Below, in pieces: positions 1 through 8,520 of a stretch of 64,000 nt of DNA (positions are counted from its first letter, which is position 1; every line of letters starts with the position of its first letter). Below the pieces are notes generated by a model. That model saw nothing but the letters and a program-made list of their open reading frames with translations, made no database searches and was not told where the DNA came from. Made by a program: the position numbers and the translations under genes. The DNA comes from Methylocystis sp. B8 (lineage in GTDB: Bacteria; Pseudomonadota; Alphaproteobacteria; Rhizobiales; Beijerinckiaceae), in assembly GCF_005771425.1 (NCBI RefSeq), contig NZ_VBTZ01000004.1:186001-250000 (forward strand), read 5' to 3'.

Positions 1-224
1 ATCTCATATCGTCTCCGCTTGTGACGACGTGCTCGAGTCAGGCGACAAACACCTCAGGCGGCGCCTGCGCCAGAGGCGCGTCGAGCGCGAACCGCATCGC
101 GCCGGGAGGCCTTCTCTGGGCCAATAGCCCTGTGACCAAGGTCGTGTTCGACGGCGTCATCGTTCGCGCCGGCCTCAATTACCATTTCAACTGGGGAGCT
201 GATCTTCTCAATTCCGCGCTCTGA
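1..224 (+). CDS. C-terminal end of a probable outer-membrane beta-barrel protein (5' end outside window)
   Basis: The frame is open from the left edge to a TGA at 222-224. Its last 30 residues (VVFDGVIVRAGLNYHFNWG) resemble the final beta-strands of Omp25/Omp31-like barrels of Hyphomicrobiales, which commonly end in a RAGLNYxFNWG-type motif. The 40 residues before it are Ser/Thr/Gly-rich and I do not recognise them. The tail after FNWG (ADLLNSAL) is not the usual aromatic-terminated strand, so a frameshift or a divergent paralogue is possible. A GTG at 21 could serve as a start but would give a protein too small for a barrel. Family assignment rests on the C-terminal motif only. Confidence 0.4.
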   Translation, partial: LISSPLVTTCSSQATNTSGGACARGASSANRIAPGGLLWANSPVTKVVFDGVIVRAGLNYHFNWGADLLNSAL

Positions 225-379
225 ACCCAGCGTCAATCAGCGTCGCGTCAAAGCGCTGGAACCGCGAGCGCTCCCGCGACTGCGGAAACGCTAAGGCATA
301 TAGGCAGTGGAAAGAGGTTTTCGCCGGGCTTGGCCTTGGCCCAGCTTGGCGCGCCGCTGGCGCGCCATGTCGGGGGGCT

Positions 380-649
380 TTAATGCAGGCTGACCATCTG
401 AAGATGGTTTTCACGGGCGTTGCCGATGCAGCCTTCTTCCGAATCCGCAAGCACAATCGGCGCGCCATCCGCGCCGAAGAGCGCGAAGATCGTCAGCCCT
501 GGCGCAATATGAGGCGCCTGCGGGTACAGCCGGTTGACGTCCTCTGAGCGCATCGGCCGCACATAAGCGATGAGGCCATCGCCCAATTGTGCGAACTGCT
601 CGGCCGTCAGCAAAGACTCTCTCGTTTCGGTCGCGGCTTTCATGTCCAT
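380..649 (-). CDS. DUF1150 family protein
   Basis: An 89-residue acidic cytosolic protein. The core pattern (AYVRPMRSEDVNRLYP, then APGLTIFALFGADGAPIVLADS, ending ENHLQMVSLH) matches the DUF1150 family, found almost only in alphaproteobacteria, often next to small heat-shock genes. Its biochemical role is unknown. I chose the ATG at 649 because GGAGG lies 5 bases upstream; an in-frame ATG at 661 is upstream of that ribosome site and is less likely. It follows odhB on the same strand after 108 bases and may be read from the same transcript. No hsp20 gene is adjacent here. Confidence 0.75.
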   Translation of the reverse strand: MDMKAATETRESLLTAEQFAQLGDGLIAYVRPMRSEDVNRLYPQAPHIAPGLTIFALFGADGAPIVLADSEEGCIGNARENHLQMVSLH

Positions 650-757
650 CTTCACCTCCATGGCGGTCCTTTCGCCCCCGCCGACGACGCCCAGTAAGCG
701 GCGCGCCGTCAGAAAGTAGATGTGTATGCTTTGGAGATTTTGAAGAGGCGCGCGCGG

Positions 758-2029
758 CTACAGGCCGAGCGCAAGCCTTGCGGGGTCTTCCAGCAACTCC
801 TTGACTCGAACGAGGAAAGTCACCGCTTCTTTCCCGTCGACCAGCCGGTGATCGTAAGAAAGCGCCAGATACATCATTGGCCGCGCTTCGATTTTGCCGT
901 CGAGGACCACGGGCCGCTCCTCAATCTTGTGCATGCCGAGAATGCCCGCTTGCGGCGCGTTCAAAATAGGCGTGGACATCAGCGAACCATAGACGCCGCC
1001 GTTCGAAATCGTGAAGGTGCCGCCTTGTAAATCGGCGATGTCGAGGGCGCCGTCTCGCGCTTTGCGGCCGAGATCGGCGATCGCTGTTTCGATCTCCGCA
1101 AGCGACAGACGGTCGGCGTCGCGCACCACCGGCACCACGAGGCCCTTGTCGGTGCCGACGGCGACGCCGATGTGGCAGAAGCGCTTATAGATGATGTCGG
1201 TTCCGTCGATCTCCGCATTGACGGCTGGGATCTCTTCAAGCGCTTGGCAGCAGGCCTTCACGAAAAAACCCATGAAGCCAAGCTTCACGCCGTATCGCTT
1301 CTCGAAGGACTCCTTGTAGCGTTTACGCAAGTCGATGAGCGCCGACATGTCGACTTCGTTGAACGTCGTCAGCATGGCCGCGGTGTTTTGCGCTTCTTTC
1401 AGCCGTCGCGCGATCGTCTGGCGCAGGCGCGTCATCTTCACCCGCTCTTCGCGGCGGGCGTCTTCCTGCCGAACGGGCGCGCGCGGCGGCGGGGCTTCCA
1501 CTCGCGCCTCCTGCGCGGGAAGCTCCTGCACGCGCGTTTCTTGCGCAGACTGGGGGACCGCCGATTGTCGGGCGGCGAATTGGACCACGTCGGATTTCAG
1601 CGCTTGTCCGCGCTTTCCGCTGCCGGGAACCTGAGCAATGTCGATTCCCTGTTCGACCGCGATTTTGGCGGCGGAAGGCGAAGGAGGCATCGCCGTCGCT
1701 CCAGGCGCAGCTAGCGCTGGCGCGGCTTGCGTTGCGGCTGGCTTTGGCGCGCCTGGTTTGGCGGCCGCCTCGCCGCCCTTCGCCGGCGCCGTCGCGCCTT
1801 CGGCGATCTGCCCGAGCAACGCGCCGGGGCTGACGGTTTCGCCCTCCTTGGCGACGATCTCGGCGAGCACGCCCGCCGCGGGCGCGTTGACTTCGAGCGT
1901 GACTTTGTCGGTTTCGAGTTCGGCGAGAGCCTCGTCGGCGCGCACCGCGTCGCCGGCTTTCTTGAACCAGCGGCCGATGGTCGCTTCAGTCACCGATTCG
2001 CCTAGGGTCGGCACGCGAATTTCAGCCAT
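758..2029 (-). CDS. odhB: Dihydrolipoyllysine-residue succinyltransferase, E2 of 2-oxoglutarate dehydrogenase
   Basis: E2 core of the 2-oxoglutarate dehydrogenase complex, transferring the succinyl group to CoA in the TCA cycle. 423 residues, normal for the family. An N-terminal lipoyl domain (about 1-75) carries the lipoylated lysine in ETDKVTLEV (K42). An Ala/Pro-rich linker follows, then a peripheral-subunit-binding domain around 115-152 ([24 protein letters not shown]). The C-terminal acyltransferase domain has the catalytic His/Asp in SYDHRLVDG near residue 395. It lies 27 bases after odhA, so the two are surely co-transcribed. E3 (lpd) is not in this window. Confidence 0.96.
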   Translation of the reverse strand: MAEIRVPTLGESVTEATIGRWFKKAGDAVRADEALAELETDKVTLEVNAPAAGVLAEIVAKEGETVSPGALLGQIAEGATAPAKGGEAAAKPGAPKPAATQAAPALAAPGATAMPPSPSAAKIAVEQGIDIAQVPGSGKRGQALKSDVVQFAARQSAVPQSAQETRVQELPAQEARVEAPPPRAPVRQEDARREERVKMTRLRQTIARRLKEAQNTAAMLTTFNEVDMSALIDLRKRYKESFEKRYGVKLGFMGFFVKACCQALEEIPAVNAEIDGTDIIYKRFCHIGVAVGTDKGLVVPVVRDADRLSLAEIETAIADLGRKARDGALDIADLQGGTFTISNGGVYGSLMSTPILNAPQAGILGMHKIEERPVVLDGKIEARPMMYLALSYDHRLVDGKEAVTFLVRVKELLEDPARLALGL

Positions 2030-2056
2030 CGGCTCTCTCTTTGCTGGCGTCGGGCG

Positions 2057-5041
2057 TCACGCCGCGAACGCTTCGTCCAAGAACAATTTCAGCTGCGCAA
2101 GGTGACGGGACATGGTGCCTGCGGCGGTCGAAGCCGAAGCGGAGCGCCCGACGTAGCGGGCGCGCTTCGACGTGCCGCCGATCTGAGTTAGCACCCATTC
2201 AAGATAAGATTCGACGAACGACCAGGCGCCCATGTTCTTGGGCTCCTCCTGGCACCACACGACATCGGCGCTTTTGAAGCGTCCGAGCGCGGTGACGAGA
2301 CTCTTGAGCGGGAAGGGATAGAGCTGCTCGACCCGCAGCAGATACACGTCATCGACGCCGCGTTTCTCGCGCTCCTCTATGAGATCGTAATAGACCTTGC
2401 CCGAACACAAAATGACGCGACGAATATTTTCGTCGGCTTTGAGAACGAATGTCTCGTTTGGCGCGGTTTCGGCGTCATCGAGTAGAAGTCGTTGGAAGCT
2501 CGAAGCCATGCCCATCTCGCCGAGACGCGAAACGGCCCGTTTGTGTCGCAGCAGCGATTTCGGCGTCATGAGCACGAGAGGCTTGCGGAAGCTTCTGTGC
2601 AACTGCCGGCGAAGGATGTGAAAGTAATTCGCAGGCGTCGTGCAATTGGCGACCTGCATATTGTCTTCGGCGCAAAGCTGCAGATAGCGCTCGAGGCGCG
2701 CGGAGGAATGTTCCGGACCCTGGCCTTCGTAGCCATGCGGCAGCAGGCAGACGAGGCCGGACATGCGCAGCCACTTGCGCTCGGCCGAGGAAATGAACTG
2801 GTCGAAGACGACCTGCGCGCCATTGGCGAAATCGCCGAACTGCGCTTCCCACAACACCAAGGCGTCGGGTTCAGCGAGAGAATAGCCATATTCGAAGCCG
2901 AGCACGGCTTCTTCCGAGAGCATCGAGTTGACGACCTCGTAGCGGCCCTGGCCATCCGCAATGTGATTGAAGGGCAGGTAGCGGGCCTCATTCTCCTGAT
3001 CGATCAGCACGCTGTGGCGTTGCGAAAAGGTGCCGCGCTCGCTGTCCTGCCCCGAGAGCCGCACGTTATAGCCCTCATAAAGCAGCGAACTGATCGCCAG
3101 CGCTTCGGCGGTCGCCCAATCGATCGGTCCGCCGTGTTCGATCGTTGTTTTGCGATTATCCAGAAAGCGTTGGATCGTGCGATGCACGTGGAAGTCCGGC
3201 GGCGTCGACGTGATTTTTTCGCCGATATGCTGCAGCGTCTCGAGCGCGACTCCGGTTTGTCCCCGGCGCTCGTTCTCGGAGATTTGCGAGCCAGGCTTTT
3301 TGCCGGCCCAGCGGCCGTCGAGCCAATCCGCCTTATTGGGCTTGTAGCCCTGGCCGGATTCGAACTCCTGGTTGAGCCGTGTGCGCCACTCTTCTTTCAT
3401 GCGGTCGACGTCATCGCGCGAAATCACGCCTTCGGCGATCAGACGGTCCGCATAGATATCGAGCGTCGTGCGGTGCGCCCGAATCTTTTTATACATCAGC
3501 GGCTGGGTGAAGCCTGGCTCGTCGCCTTCGTTATGGCCGAAGCGGCGATAGCACCACATGTCGATGACGACGGGTTTTTGGAACTGCTGACGAAATTCTG
3601 CGGCGACGCGCGCGGCGAAGACGACCGCCTCGGGATCGTCGCCGTTCACGTGAAGAATCGGCGCCTCGACCATCTTGGCGACGTCGGAGGGGTAGGGCGA
3701 CGATCGCGAGTAACGCGGATAGGTCGTAAAGCCGATCTGATTGTTAATGATGAAGTGAACAGAGCCGCCGGTGCGATGCCCCTTCAATCCGGAAAGGCCG
3801 AAGCATTCGGCGACCACGCCCTGACCGGCGAAGGCCGCGTCGCCGTGGATCAGCAGCGGCATGACCGAGCGGCGATCGCCATCCGTGCAATGATGCTGAT
3901 CTTGCTTCGCGCGGACTTTGCCGAGCACGACCGGATCGACGATTTCGAGATGCGATGGATTGGCGGTGAGCGAGAGATGCACCTTATTGTCGTCGAACAC
4001 GCGGTCCGACGACGCCCCGAGGTGATATTTGACGTCGCCGGAGCCTTCGACTTCGTCCGGCAGGAAGGAGCCGCCCTTGAATTCGTGAAATAGAGCGCGG
4101 TGCGGCTTCGCCATCACTTGCGACAGCACATTGAGGCGGCCGCGATGCGCCATGCCCAGCACGATTTCCTTCACGCCGAGCGCGCCCCCGCGCTTGACGA
4201 TCTGCTCCAAAGCCGGAACGATGGCTTCGGCGCCGTCCAGGCCAAAGCGCTTGGTGCCCGTGTATTTGACGTCGAGGAACTTTTCGAAGCCTTCCGCCTC
4301 GATGAGCTTGTTGAGAATTGCGCGCTTGCCTTCCTGGGTGAAGACAATCTCCTTCTTCGGCCCTTCGATGCGCGCCTGCAGCCAGGCTTTCTCCTCCGGA
4401 TTGGTGATATGCATGAATTCGAAGCCGATCGTGCCGCAATAGGTGCGTCGCAGGATCGTGACCATTTCAAAGAGCGTGGCGTAGCGCATGCCCAACACGC
4501 CATCGAGGAAGATTTTGCGCTCGTAGTCCTCGTCGGTGAAACCATAGGTCTGCGGATTGAGCTCGCCGTGATCGTGGCGCTGTTCCAGTCCAAGCGGATC
4601 GAGATTGGCGTGTAGATGGCCGCGCATGCGATAGGCGCGGATCATCATCAATGCGCGCACCGAGTCGCGCGTTGCGCGCAACACGTCCTCGCCGATGGGA
4701 GCGGGCGCCGCGGCAGGAGCGGCTGGCGCTTTAACAGGCGCCGGCGCCTCGCGGGTGAACGCCTTGACCCATTCGCCATTTGCGGGCTGCGGCCAATCAC
4801 GCCGCGCCCAGCTCGGCCCTACGGCGAGCTTCTCCCCCGGTCGGATGCCCATCTCGGCGAAGAAATTGCGCCAATCGGGGCTGACCGAGGATGGATCGGC
4901 CTCATAGGCCGCAAGCAGGCCTTCGAGATAGGCGGCGTTCGCGCCCTGTAAAAAGGATGTCGACGCCAGAAAATCATTTTGCGGCGAGCGAGCGCCCGCC
5001 GGCGCTGGTCCGGCGCCGCCATTGGTTTCAAAACGCGCCAT
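2057..5041 (-). CDS. odhA: 2-oxoglutarate dehydrogenase E1 component
   Basis: Thiamine-diphosphate-dependent decarboxylase that converts 2-oxoglutarate and passes the succinyl group to the lipoyl arm of E2. 994 residues, standard length (also called sucA). The N-terminus has the SFLQGANAAYLEGLLAAYE-like E2-contact helix. The ThDP region is seen in LGMAHRGRLNVL and HGDAAFAGQG, and the C-terminal transketolase-like half in GYEGQGPEHSSAR and WCQEEPKNMGAW. I take the ATG at 5041 (MARFETN) because GGGAAAG sits 6 bases upstream; a TTG at 5056 would add five residues. The gene is between sucD and odhB in one minus-strand operon. Confidence 0.97.
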   Translation of the reverse strand: MARFETNGGAGPAPAGARSPQNDFLASTSFLQGANAAYLEGLLAAYEADPSSVSPDWRNFFAEMGIRPGEKLAVGPSWARRDWPQPANGEWVKAFTREAPAPVKAPAAPAAAPAPIGEDVLRATRDSVRALMMIRAYRMRGHLHANLDPLGLEQRHDHGELNPQTYGFTDEDYERKIFLDGVLGMRYATLFEMVTILRRTYCGTIGFEFMHITNPEEKAWLQARIEGPKKEIVFTQEGKRAILNKLIEAEGFEKFLDVKYTGTKRFGLDGAEAIVPALEQIVKRGGALGVKEIVLGMAHRGRLNVLSQVMAKPHRALFHEFKGGSFLPDEVEGSGDVKYHLGASSDRVFDDNKVHLSLTANPSHLEIVDPVVLGKVRAKQDQHHCTDGDRRSVMPLLIHGDAAFAGQGVVAECFGLSGLKGHRTGGSVHFIINNQIGFTTYPRYSRSSPYPSDVAKMVEAPILHVNGDDPEAVVFAARVAAEFRQQFQKPVVIDMWCYRRFGHNEGDEPGFTQPLMYKKIRAHRTTLDIYADRLIAEGVISRDDVDRMKEEWRTRLNQEFESGQGYKPNKADWLDGRWAGKKPGSQISENERRGQTGVALETLQHIGEKITSTPPDFHVHRTIQRFLDNRKTTIEHGGPIDWATAEALAISSLLYEGYNVRLSGQDSERGTFSQRHSVLIDQENEARYLPFNHIADGQGRYEVVNSMLSEEAVLGFEYGYSLAEPDALVLWEAQFGDFANGAQVVFDQFISSAERKWLRMSGLVCLLPHGYEGQGPEHSSARLERYLQLCAEDNMQVANCTTPANYFHILRRQLHRSFRKPLVLMTPKSLLRHKRAVSRLGEMGMASSFQRLLLDDAETAPNETFVLKADENIRRVILCSGKVYYDLIEEREKRGVDDVYLLRVEQLYPFPLKSLVTALGRFKSADVVWCQEEPKNMGAWSFVESYLEWVLTQIGGTSKRARYVGRSASASTAAGTMSRHLAQLKLFLDEAFAA

Positions 5042-5112
5042 CTCAATCTTTCCCAAAAGCGCCGGCGCTCAAGGGCGCCGACGACTTTCGAAGCGTTGAG
5101 CGGACTTTGGCG

Positions 5113-5997
5113 TTAGCCCTTCAGCGCCTCGACCAATGTCTTTCCAAGCCTCGCAGGCGACGGCGACACTTTGATGCCCGCCGACTCCATGGCTGCGATC
5201 TTACTTTCCGCGTCGCCCTTGCCGCCCGAAACGATCGCGCCGGCATGGCCCATTCGGCGGCCAGGAGGCGCGGTGCGACCGGCGATAAATCCGACCATCG
5301 GCTTCTTGCGGCCGCGCTTGGCCTCGTCTTTCAAGAATTGGGCCGCGTCCTCCTCCGCCGACCCGCCGATTTCGCCAATCATGATGATGGACTTAGTTGC
5401 GTCGTCGGCGAGAAACAACTCCAGCACTTCGATAAAATCCGTGCCTTTCACCGGGTCGCCGCCAATGCCGACCGCCGTCGTCTGACCTAAGCCTTCGCGC
5501 GTCGTCTGGAACACCGCCTCATAGGTGAGCGTGCCGGAACGCGACACGACGCCGACCGAGCCCGGCGAGAAAATATTCCCGGGCATGATGCCGATCTTGC
5601 TCTCGCCAGCGGTGACGACGCCCGGGCAGTTCGGGCCGATAAGGCGTGACTTGGAGCCGCAGAGGGCGCGCTTGACGCGGATCATGTCCTGAACCGGAAC
5701 GCCCTCGGTGATGCAAACGATGAGCGGGATTTCGGCGTCGATGGCCTCGCAGATGGCGTCCGCCGCGCCGGGCGGCGGCACATAGACGACCGAGGCGTCG
5801 GCGCCGGTCTTTTCGCGCGCCTCGGCGACCGTGTCGAAAACCGGAAGATCGAGATGAACCGAGCCGCCTTTGCCAGGCGAGACGCCGCCAACCATTTTGG
5901 TGCCGTAATCGAGGGCCTGAACCGAGTGGAAAGTGGCGGTCTTGCCGGTGAAGCCTTGAGTGATGACTTTGGTGTTCTTGTCGATCAGCACGGACAT
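5113..5997 (-). CDS. sucD: Succinyl-CoA ligase (ADP-forming) subunit alpha
   Basis: Alpha subunit of succinyl-CoA synthetase, which binds CoA and carries the phosphohistidine in the substrate-level phosphorylation step of the TCA cycle. 294 residues from the ATG at 5997 ([11 protein letters not shown]). CoA-binding [11 protein letters not shown] is near the N-terminus, GPNCPGV in the middle, and the active-site His in [12 protein letters not shown] near residue 246. First gene of sucD-odhA-odhB, 71 bases ahead of odhA. The beta-subunit gene sucC, normally immediately upstream, is absent here: upstream lies the rplKA terminator. It could in principle be a malate thiokinase-type paralogue, but coupling to odhAB favours the TCA role. 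Confidence 0.93.
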   Translation of the reverse strand: MSVLIDKNTKVITQGFTGKTATFHSVQALDYGTKMVGGVSPGKGGSVHLDLPVFDTVAEAREKTGADASVVYVPPPGAADAICEAIDAEIPLIVCITEGVPVQDMIRVKRALCGSKSRLIGPNCPGVVTAGESKIGIMPGNIFSPGSVGVVSRSGTLTYEAVFQTTREGLGQTTAVGIGGDPVKGTDFIEVLELFLADDATKSIIMIGEIGGSAEEDAAQFLKDEAKRGRKKPMVGFIAGRTAPPGRRMGHAGAIVSGGKGDAESKIAAMESAGIKVSPSPARLGKTLVEALKG

Positions 5998-6214
5998 GAA
6001 GCGCAAATCCTGGAGCAAGCGAAACGGCGCGCGCGCCTTTTTGGATGAAGCGAAAACTTAAGAGCCGCCTCCCCGTCGTCGCCGGCGCGGAACCTATTGA
6101 CAAAAGCTCAGCCGCACAAGGCGGCAAAGACCCCTGCGACAGGCCGCCGCGAATCGCCCTCAGGACATTCTCTATTGTGGCGCAGCCACCTTTACGTTGG
6201 ATGAACCAAAATAA

Positions 6215-6242
6215 AAAAACCGGCGGTCGCCCGCCGGTTTTT
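6215..6242 (-). terminator. Intrinsic terminator after rplA
   Basis: A perfect 12-base-pair hairpin: arms 6215-6226 and 6231-6242 with a TCGC loop. Read on the minus strand the stem has a G/C core (CCGGCGG) and ends in a run of T. It lies 23 bases after the rplA stop codon and ends the secE-nusG-rplK-rplA transcription unit. The stem also ends in T on the plus strand, but no plus-strand gene precedes it. Confidence 0.9.
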
Positions 6243-6265
6243 GATTCTTGAAAATGCGTCGCCGC

Positions 6266-6970
6266 TCAGTGTGGGGCGGCGCCGAGGCTCGACACGTCGA
6301 CCTTCACGCCCGGACCCTGGGTCGAGCAGATGGCGACGCGCTGGATATAAGTGCCCTTGGCGCCCTGCGGCTTCGCCTTGGCCACGGCGTCGACGAAGGC
6401 CTTGATGTTCTCGACGAGCTTGCCGTCGTCGAACGAGGCCTTGCCGACCGTGCCTTGCACGATGCCGGCCTTTTCGACGCGGAACTCGACCGCGCCGCCC
6501 TTCGAGGCCTTCACCGCCCCGGCGACGTCCATTGTCACCGTGCCGACCTTCGGATTCGGCATGAGCCCGCGGGGGCCGAGCACCTTGCCGAGCCGGCCGA
6601 CGAGCGGCATGAGATCAGGCGTTGCGATGCAGCGGTCGAAGTCGATCGTTCCGCCCTGCACCGTGTTGACCAGATCCTCGGCGCCGACGACGTCGGCGCC
6701 CGCCGCCTTGGCCTCGTCCGCCTTGGCGCCGCGCGCGAAGACGGCGACGCGCAGCGTGCGGCCGGTGCCGTTCGGCAGATTGACGACGCCGCGCACCATT
6801 TGGTCGGCGTGTTTGGGATCGACGCCGAGATTCATGGCGATTTCGACGGATTCGTCGAATTTGGCCTTGGCGCGCTCGCGCACGAGCTTCACCGCCTCGT
6901 CGATCGCATAGAGCTTCGTGCGCTCAACGCCCTCGCGGGATTTCGCAATGCGTTTTCCGATATGCGCCAT
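6266..6970 (-). CDS. rplA: 50S ribosomal protein L1
   Basis: L1 forms the mobile L1 stalk of the large ribosomal subunit near the E site and in many bacteria represses its own operon by binding the mRNA leader. 234 residues, normal length, beginning [15 protein letters not shown]. The signature block [10 protein letters not shown] followed by [16 protein letters not shown] is intact. The gene starts 4 bases after the rplK stop codon, with a GGTGGAG ribosome site overlapping the rplK end, so the two are translationally linked. Confidence 0.97.
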   Translation of the reverse strand: MAHIGKRIAKSREGVERTKLYAIDEAVKLVRERAKAKFDESVEIAMNLGVDPKHADQMVRGVVNLPNGTGRTLRVAVFARGAKADEAKAAGADVVGAEDLVNTVQGGTIDFDRCIATPDLMPLVGRLGKVLGPRGLMPNPKVGTVTMDVAGAVKASKGGAVEFRVEKAGIVQGTVGKASFDDGKLVENIKAFVDAVAKAKPQGAKGTYIQRVAICSTQGPGVKVDVSSLGAAPH

Positions 6971-6974
6971 GGTC

Positions 6975-7421
6975 TTACTCCACCACCTGGAGGCCCATCG
7001 CGCGGGCGGAGCCTTCGATCATCGACATTGCGGATTCGATCGTGGCGCAGTTGAGATCGGGCATTTTCTTTTCCGCGATCTCGCGAATCTGCGCCTTGGT
7101 GACCTTGCCGACGACGTTGCGGCCGGGGGTCTTCGAGCCGGAAGCCGGCTTTTTGCCGATCTTGAGGCCCACGGCCTTCTTCAGGAAGAAGGAGACCGGC
7201 GGCTGCTTCATCTCGAAGGTGAAGGAGCGGTCCTGATAGGCGGTGATGACGACGGGGATCGGCATCCCCTTCTCCATCTGTCCCGTCTTGGCGTTGAACG
7301 CCTTGCAGAACTCCATGATGTTGAGGCCGCGCTGGCCGAGCGCGGGTCCGATCGGCGGCGACGGATTGGCCGCGCCGGCCGGCACTTGCAGTTTAATATA
7401 GCCGGCGATTTTCTTCGCCAT
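6975..7421 (-). CDS. rplK: 50S ribosomal protein L11
   Basis: L11 binds the GTPase-associated region of 23S rRNA at the base of the stalk. 148 residues, a little longer than the E. coli protein. The N-terminal domain has [37 protein letters not shown], the conserved proline-rich linker region; the C-terminal RNA-binding domain has the [12 protein letters not shown]-like end. It lies downstream of nusG with 167 bases between, which include two hairpins, and directly upstream of rplA. Confidence 0.97.
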   Translation of the reverse strand: MAKKIAGYIKLQVPAGAANPSPPIGPALGQRGLNIMEFCKAFNAKTGQMEKGMPIPVVITAYQDRSFTFEMKQPPVSFFLKKAVGLKIGKKPASGSKTPGRNVVGKVTKAQIREIAEKKMPDLNCATIESAMSMIEGSARAMGLQVVE

Positions 7422-7534
7422 TGCTTCTCTCCAACGTTTAGCGCCCGCCGCGCTTTCTCACGCGTCGGCGCCGGTTGCAGTTCGTGGTGCGACATGGACT
7501 CCCGATGGCGGCCGGGCATGTCTTCCACGTTTAA

Positions 7535-7581
7535 CCCTCCCCATTGAGGGGAGGGATAGCGCCCTCCCCTCAAGGGGAGGG
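7535..7581. repeat. Twin inverted repeats between nusG and rplK
   Basis: Two perfect 8-base-pair hairpins stand 6 bases apart and use the same arms: CCCTCCCC/GGGGAGGG at 7535-7542/7548-7555 (loop ATTGA) and again at 7562-7569/7574-7581 (loop TCAA). They are G/C-rich with no T run, so they are not classic terminators on either strand. Similar CCTCCCC-GGGGAGG palindromes occur as short dispersed repeats in Hyphomicrobiales genomes. Because the four identical arms can also pair across, alternative folds are possible in the nusG-rplK mRNA. Confidence 0.75.
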
Positions 7582-7588
7582 TGAAAAC

Positions 7589-8119
7589 TCAAACCTTCTC
7601 GACCTGGCCGAACTCCAGTTCGACCGGCGTCGGCCGTCCGAAGATCGACACGGCGACCTTGAGGCGCGAGCGCGCCTCGTCGATCTCCTCGACAAGGCCG
7701 TTGAAGGAGGCGAAAGGCCCGTCGGCGACGCGCACCGTCTCGCCGACCTCGAACATGATCGTCGGCTTTGGCCGCTCGACGCCCTCGGCGACTTGGCCCT
7801 TGATGCGCAGCGCCTCTTCCTCGCTGATCGGCATCGGCTTGTTGTCGGCGCCGAGAAAGCCCGTGACCTTCGGCGTATTCTTGATGAGCGAGAAGACCTG
7901 GTCGGTGAGGTCGCATTTCACCAGCACATAGCCGGGGAAGAATTTGCGCTCGGCTGAGACCTTGCGGCCGCGCCGCACTTCCACGACCTGCTCGGTCGGC
8001 ACCAGAATCTCTTCGAACTGGTCGGAGAGACCGCGCTGCGCCGCGCCTTCGCGAATGGCGTCAGCGACCTTCTTTTCGAAGTTCGAATAGGCGTGGACGA
8101 TATACCAGCGCATGCTCAT
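7589..8119 (-). CDS. nusG: Transcription termination/antitermination protein NusG
   Basis: NusG binds RNA polymerase and Rho and couples transcription to translation. 176 residues, normal for the family. The N-terminal NGN domain starts [22 protein letters not shown]; the C-terminal KOW domain (about 120-176) includes [19 protein letters not shown]. Two starts are possible, ATG at 8119 or ATG at 8113; I keep the first. It follows secE on the same strand after 24 bases, the usual secE-nusG order. Confidence 0.97.
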   Translation of the reverse strand: MSMRWYIVHAYSNFEKKVADAIREGAAQRGLSDQFEEILVPTEQVVEVRRGRKVSAERKFFPGYVLVKCDLTDQVFSLIKNTPKVTGFLGADNKPMPISEEEALRIKGQVAEGVERPKPTIMFEVGETVRVADGPFASFNGLVEEIDEARSRLKVAVSIFGRPTPVELEFGQVEKV

Positions 8120-8143
8120 AGCGGCGCCATCAGCTCCAATTAT

Positions 8144-8335
8144 CTAGTGCCCGATGCCAATCATCAGACCGACGCCGAATCGCAGCGCCGAGTCGACGAC
8201 GACGAAAAACAGGCTCGCGAATAAGACCATAAGGATGACGAGGCCGGTCGTGATCAGCGTCTCGCGGCGCGTAGGCCAGGTGACCTTGTTCCCCTCGGCG
8301 CGGACTTCCTGCAGGAATTGAAACGGATTGACCAT
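8144..8335 (-). CDS. secE: Preprotein translocase subunit SecE
   Basis: Small essential subunit of the SecYEG translocon in the inner membrane. 63 residues: a cytoplasmic amphipathic segment with the conserved FLQEVRAEGNKVTWPTRRET motif, then one transmembrane helix (about 30-55). It heads the secE-nusG-rplK-rplA group. The tRNA-Trp and tuf genes that often precede secE in alphaproteobacteria are not seen; the 185 bases upstream contain no recognisable tRNA. Confidence 0.95.
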   Translation of the reverse strand: MVNPFQFLQEVRAEGNKVTWPTRRETLITTGLVILMVLFASLFFVVVDSALRFGVGLMIGIGH

Positions 8336-8520
8336 TCGACTACCGGGCTGTGCGAGGGCGCGCGAAAGACCCTTAATGCGCGCGCCGCAAAACGATCGCG
8401 GCGCGGGACCTGTCGGCCACGCGCCACGAATTCGAGTGGTTATAGCCCCTTAGCGCCGCGCCGCCAAGCGGAAAAACGCGCTTCCGAAGGAGCACAGCGC
8501 GGAGGCCCCTCGCGAGACAG

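Noticed and set aside
2492-4093. 533-codon plus-strand open frame opposite odhA
   Set aside because: Antisense shadow of odhA; composition typical of reverse-complement high-GC codons, no protein motif.
8336-8520. tRNA-Trp gene upstream of secE
   Set aside because: No T-arm GTTCRA motif or acceptor stem pairing could be found in the stretch.
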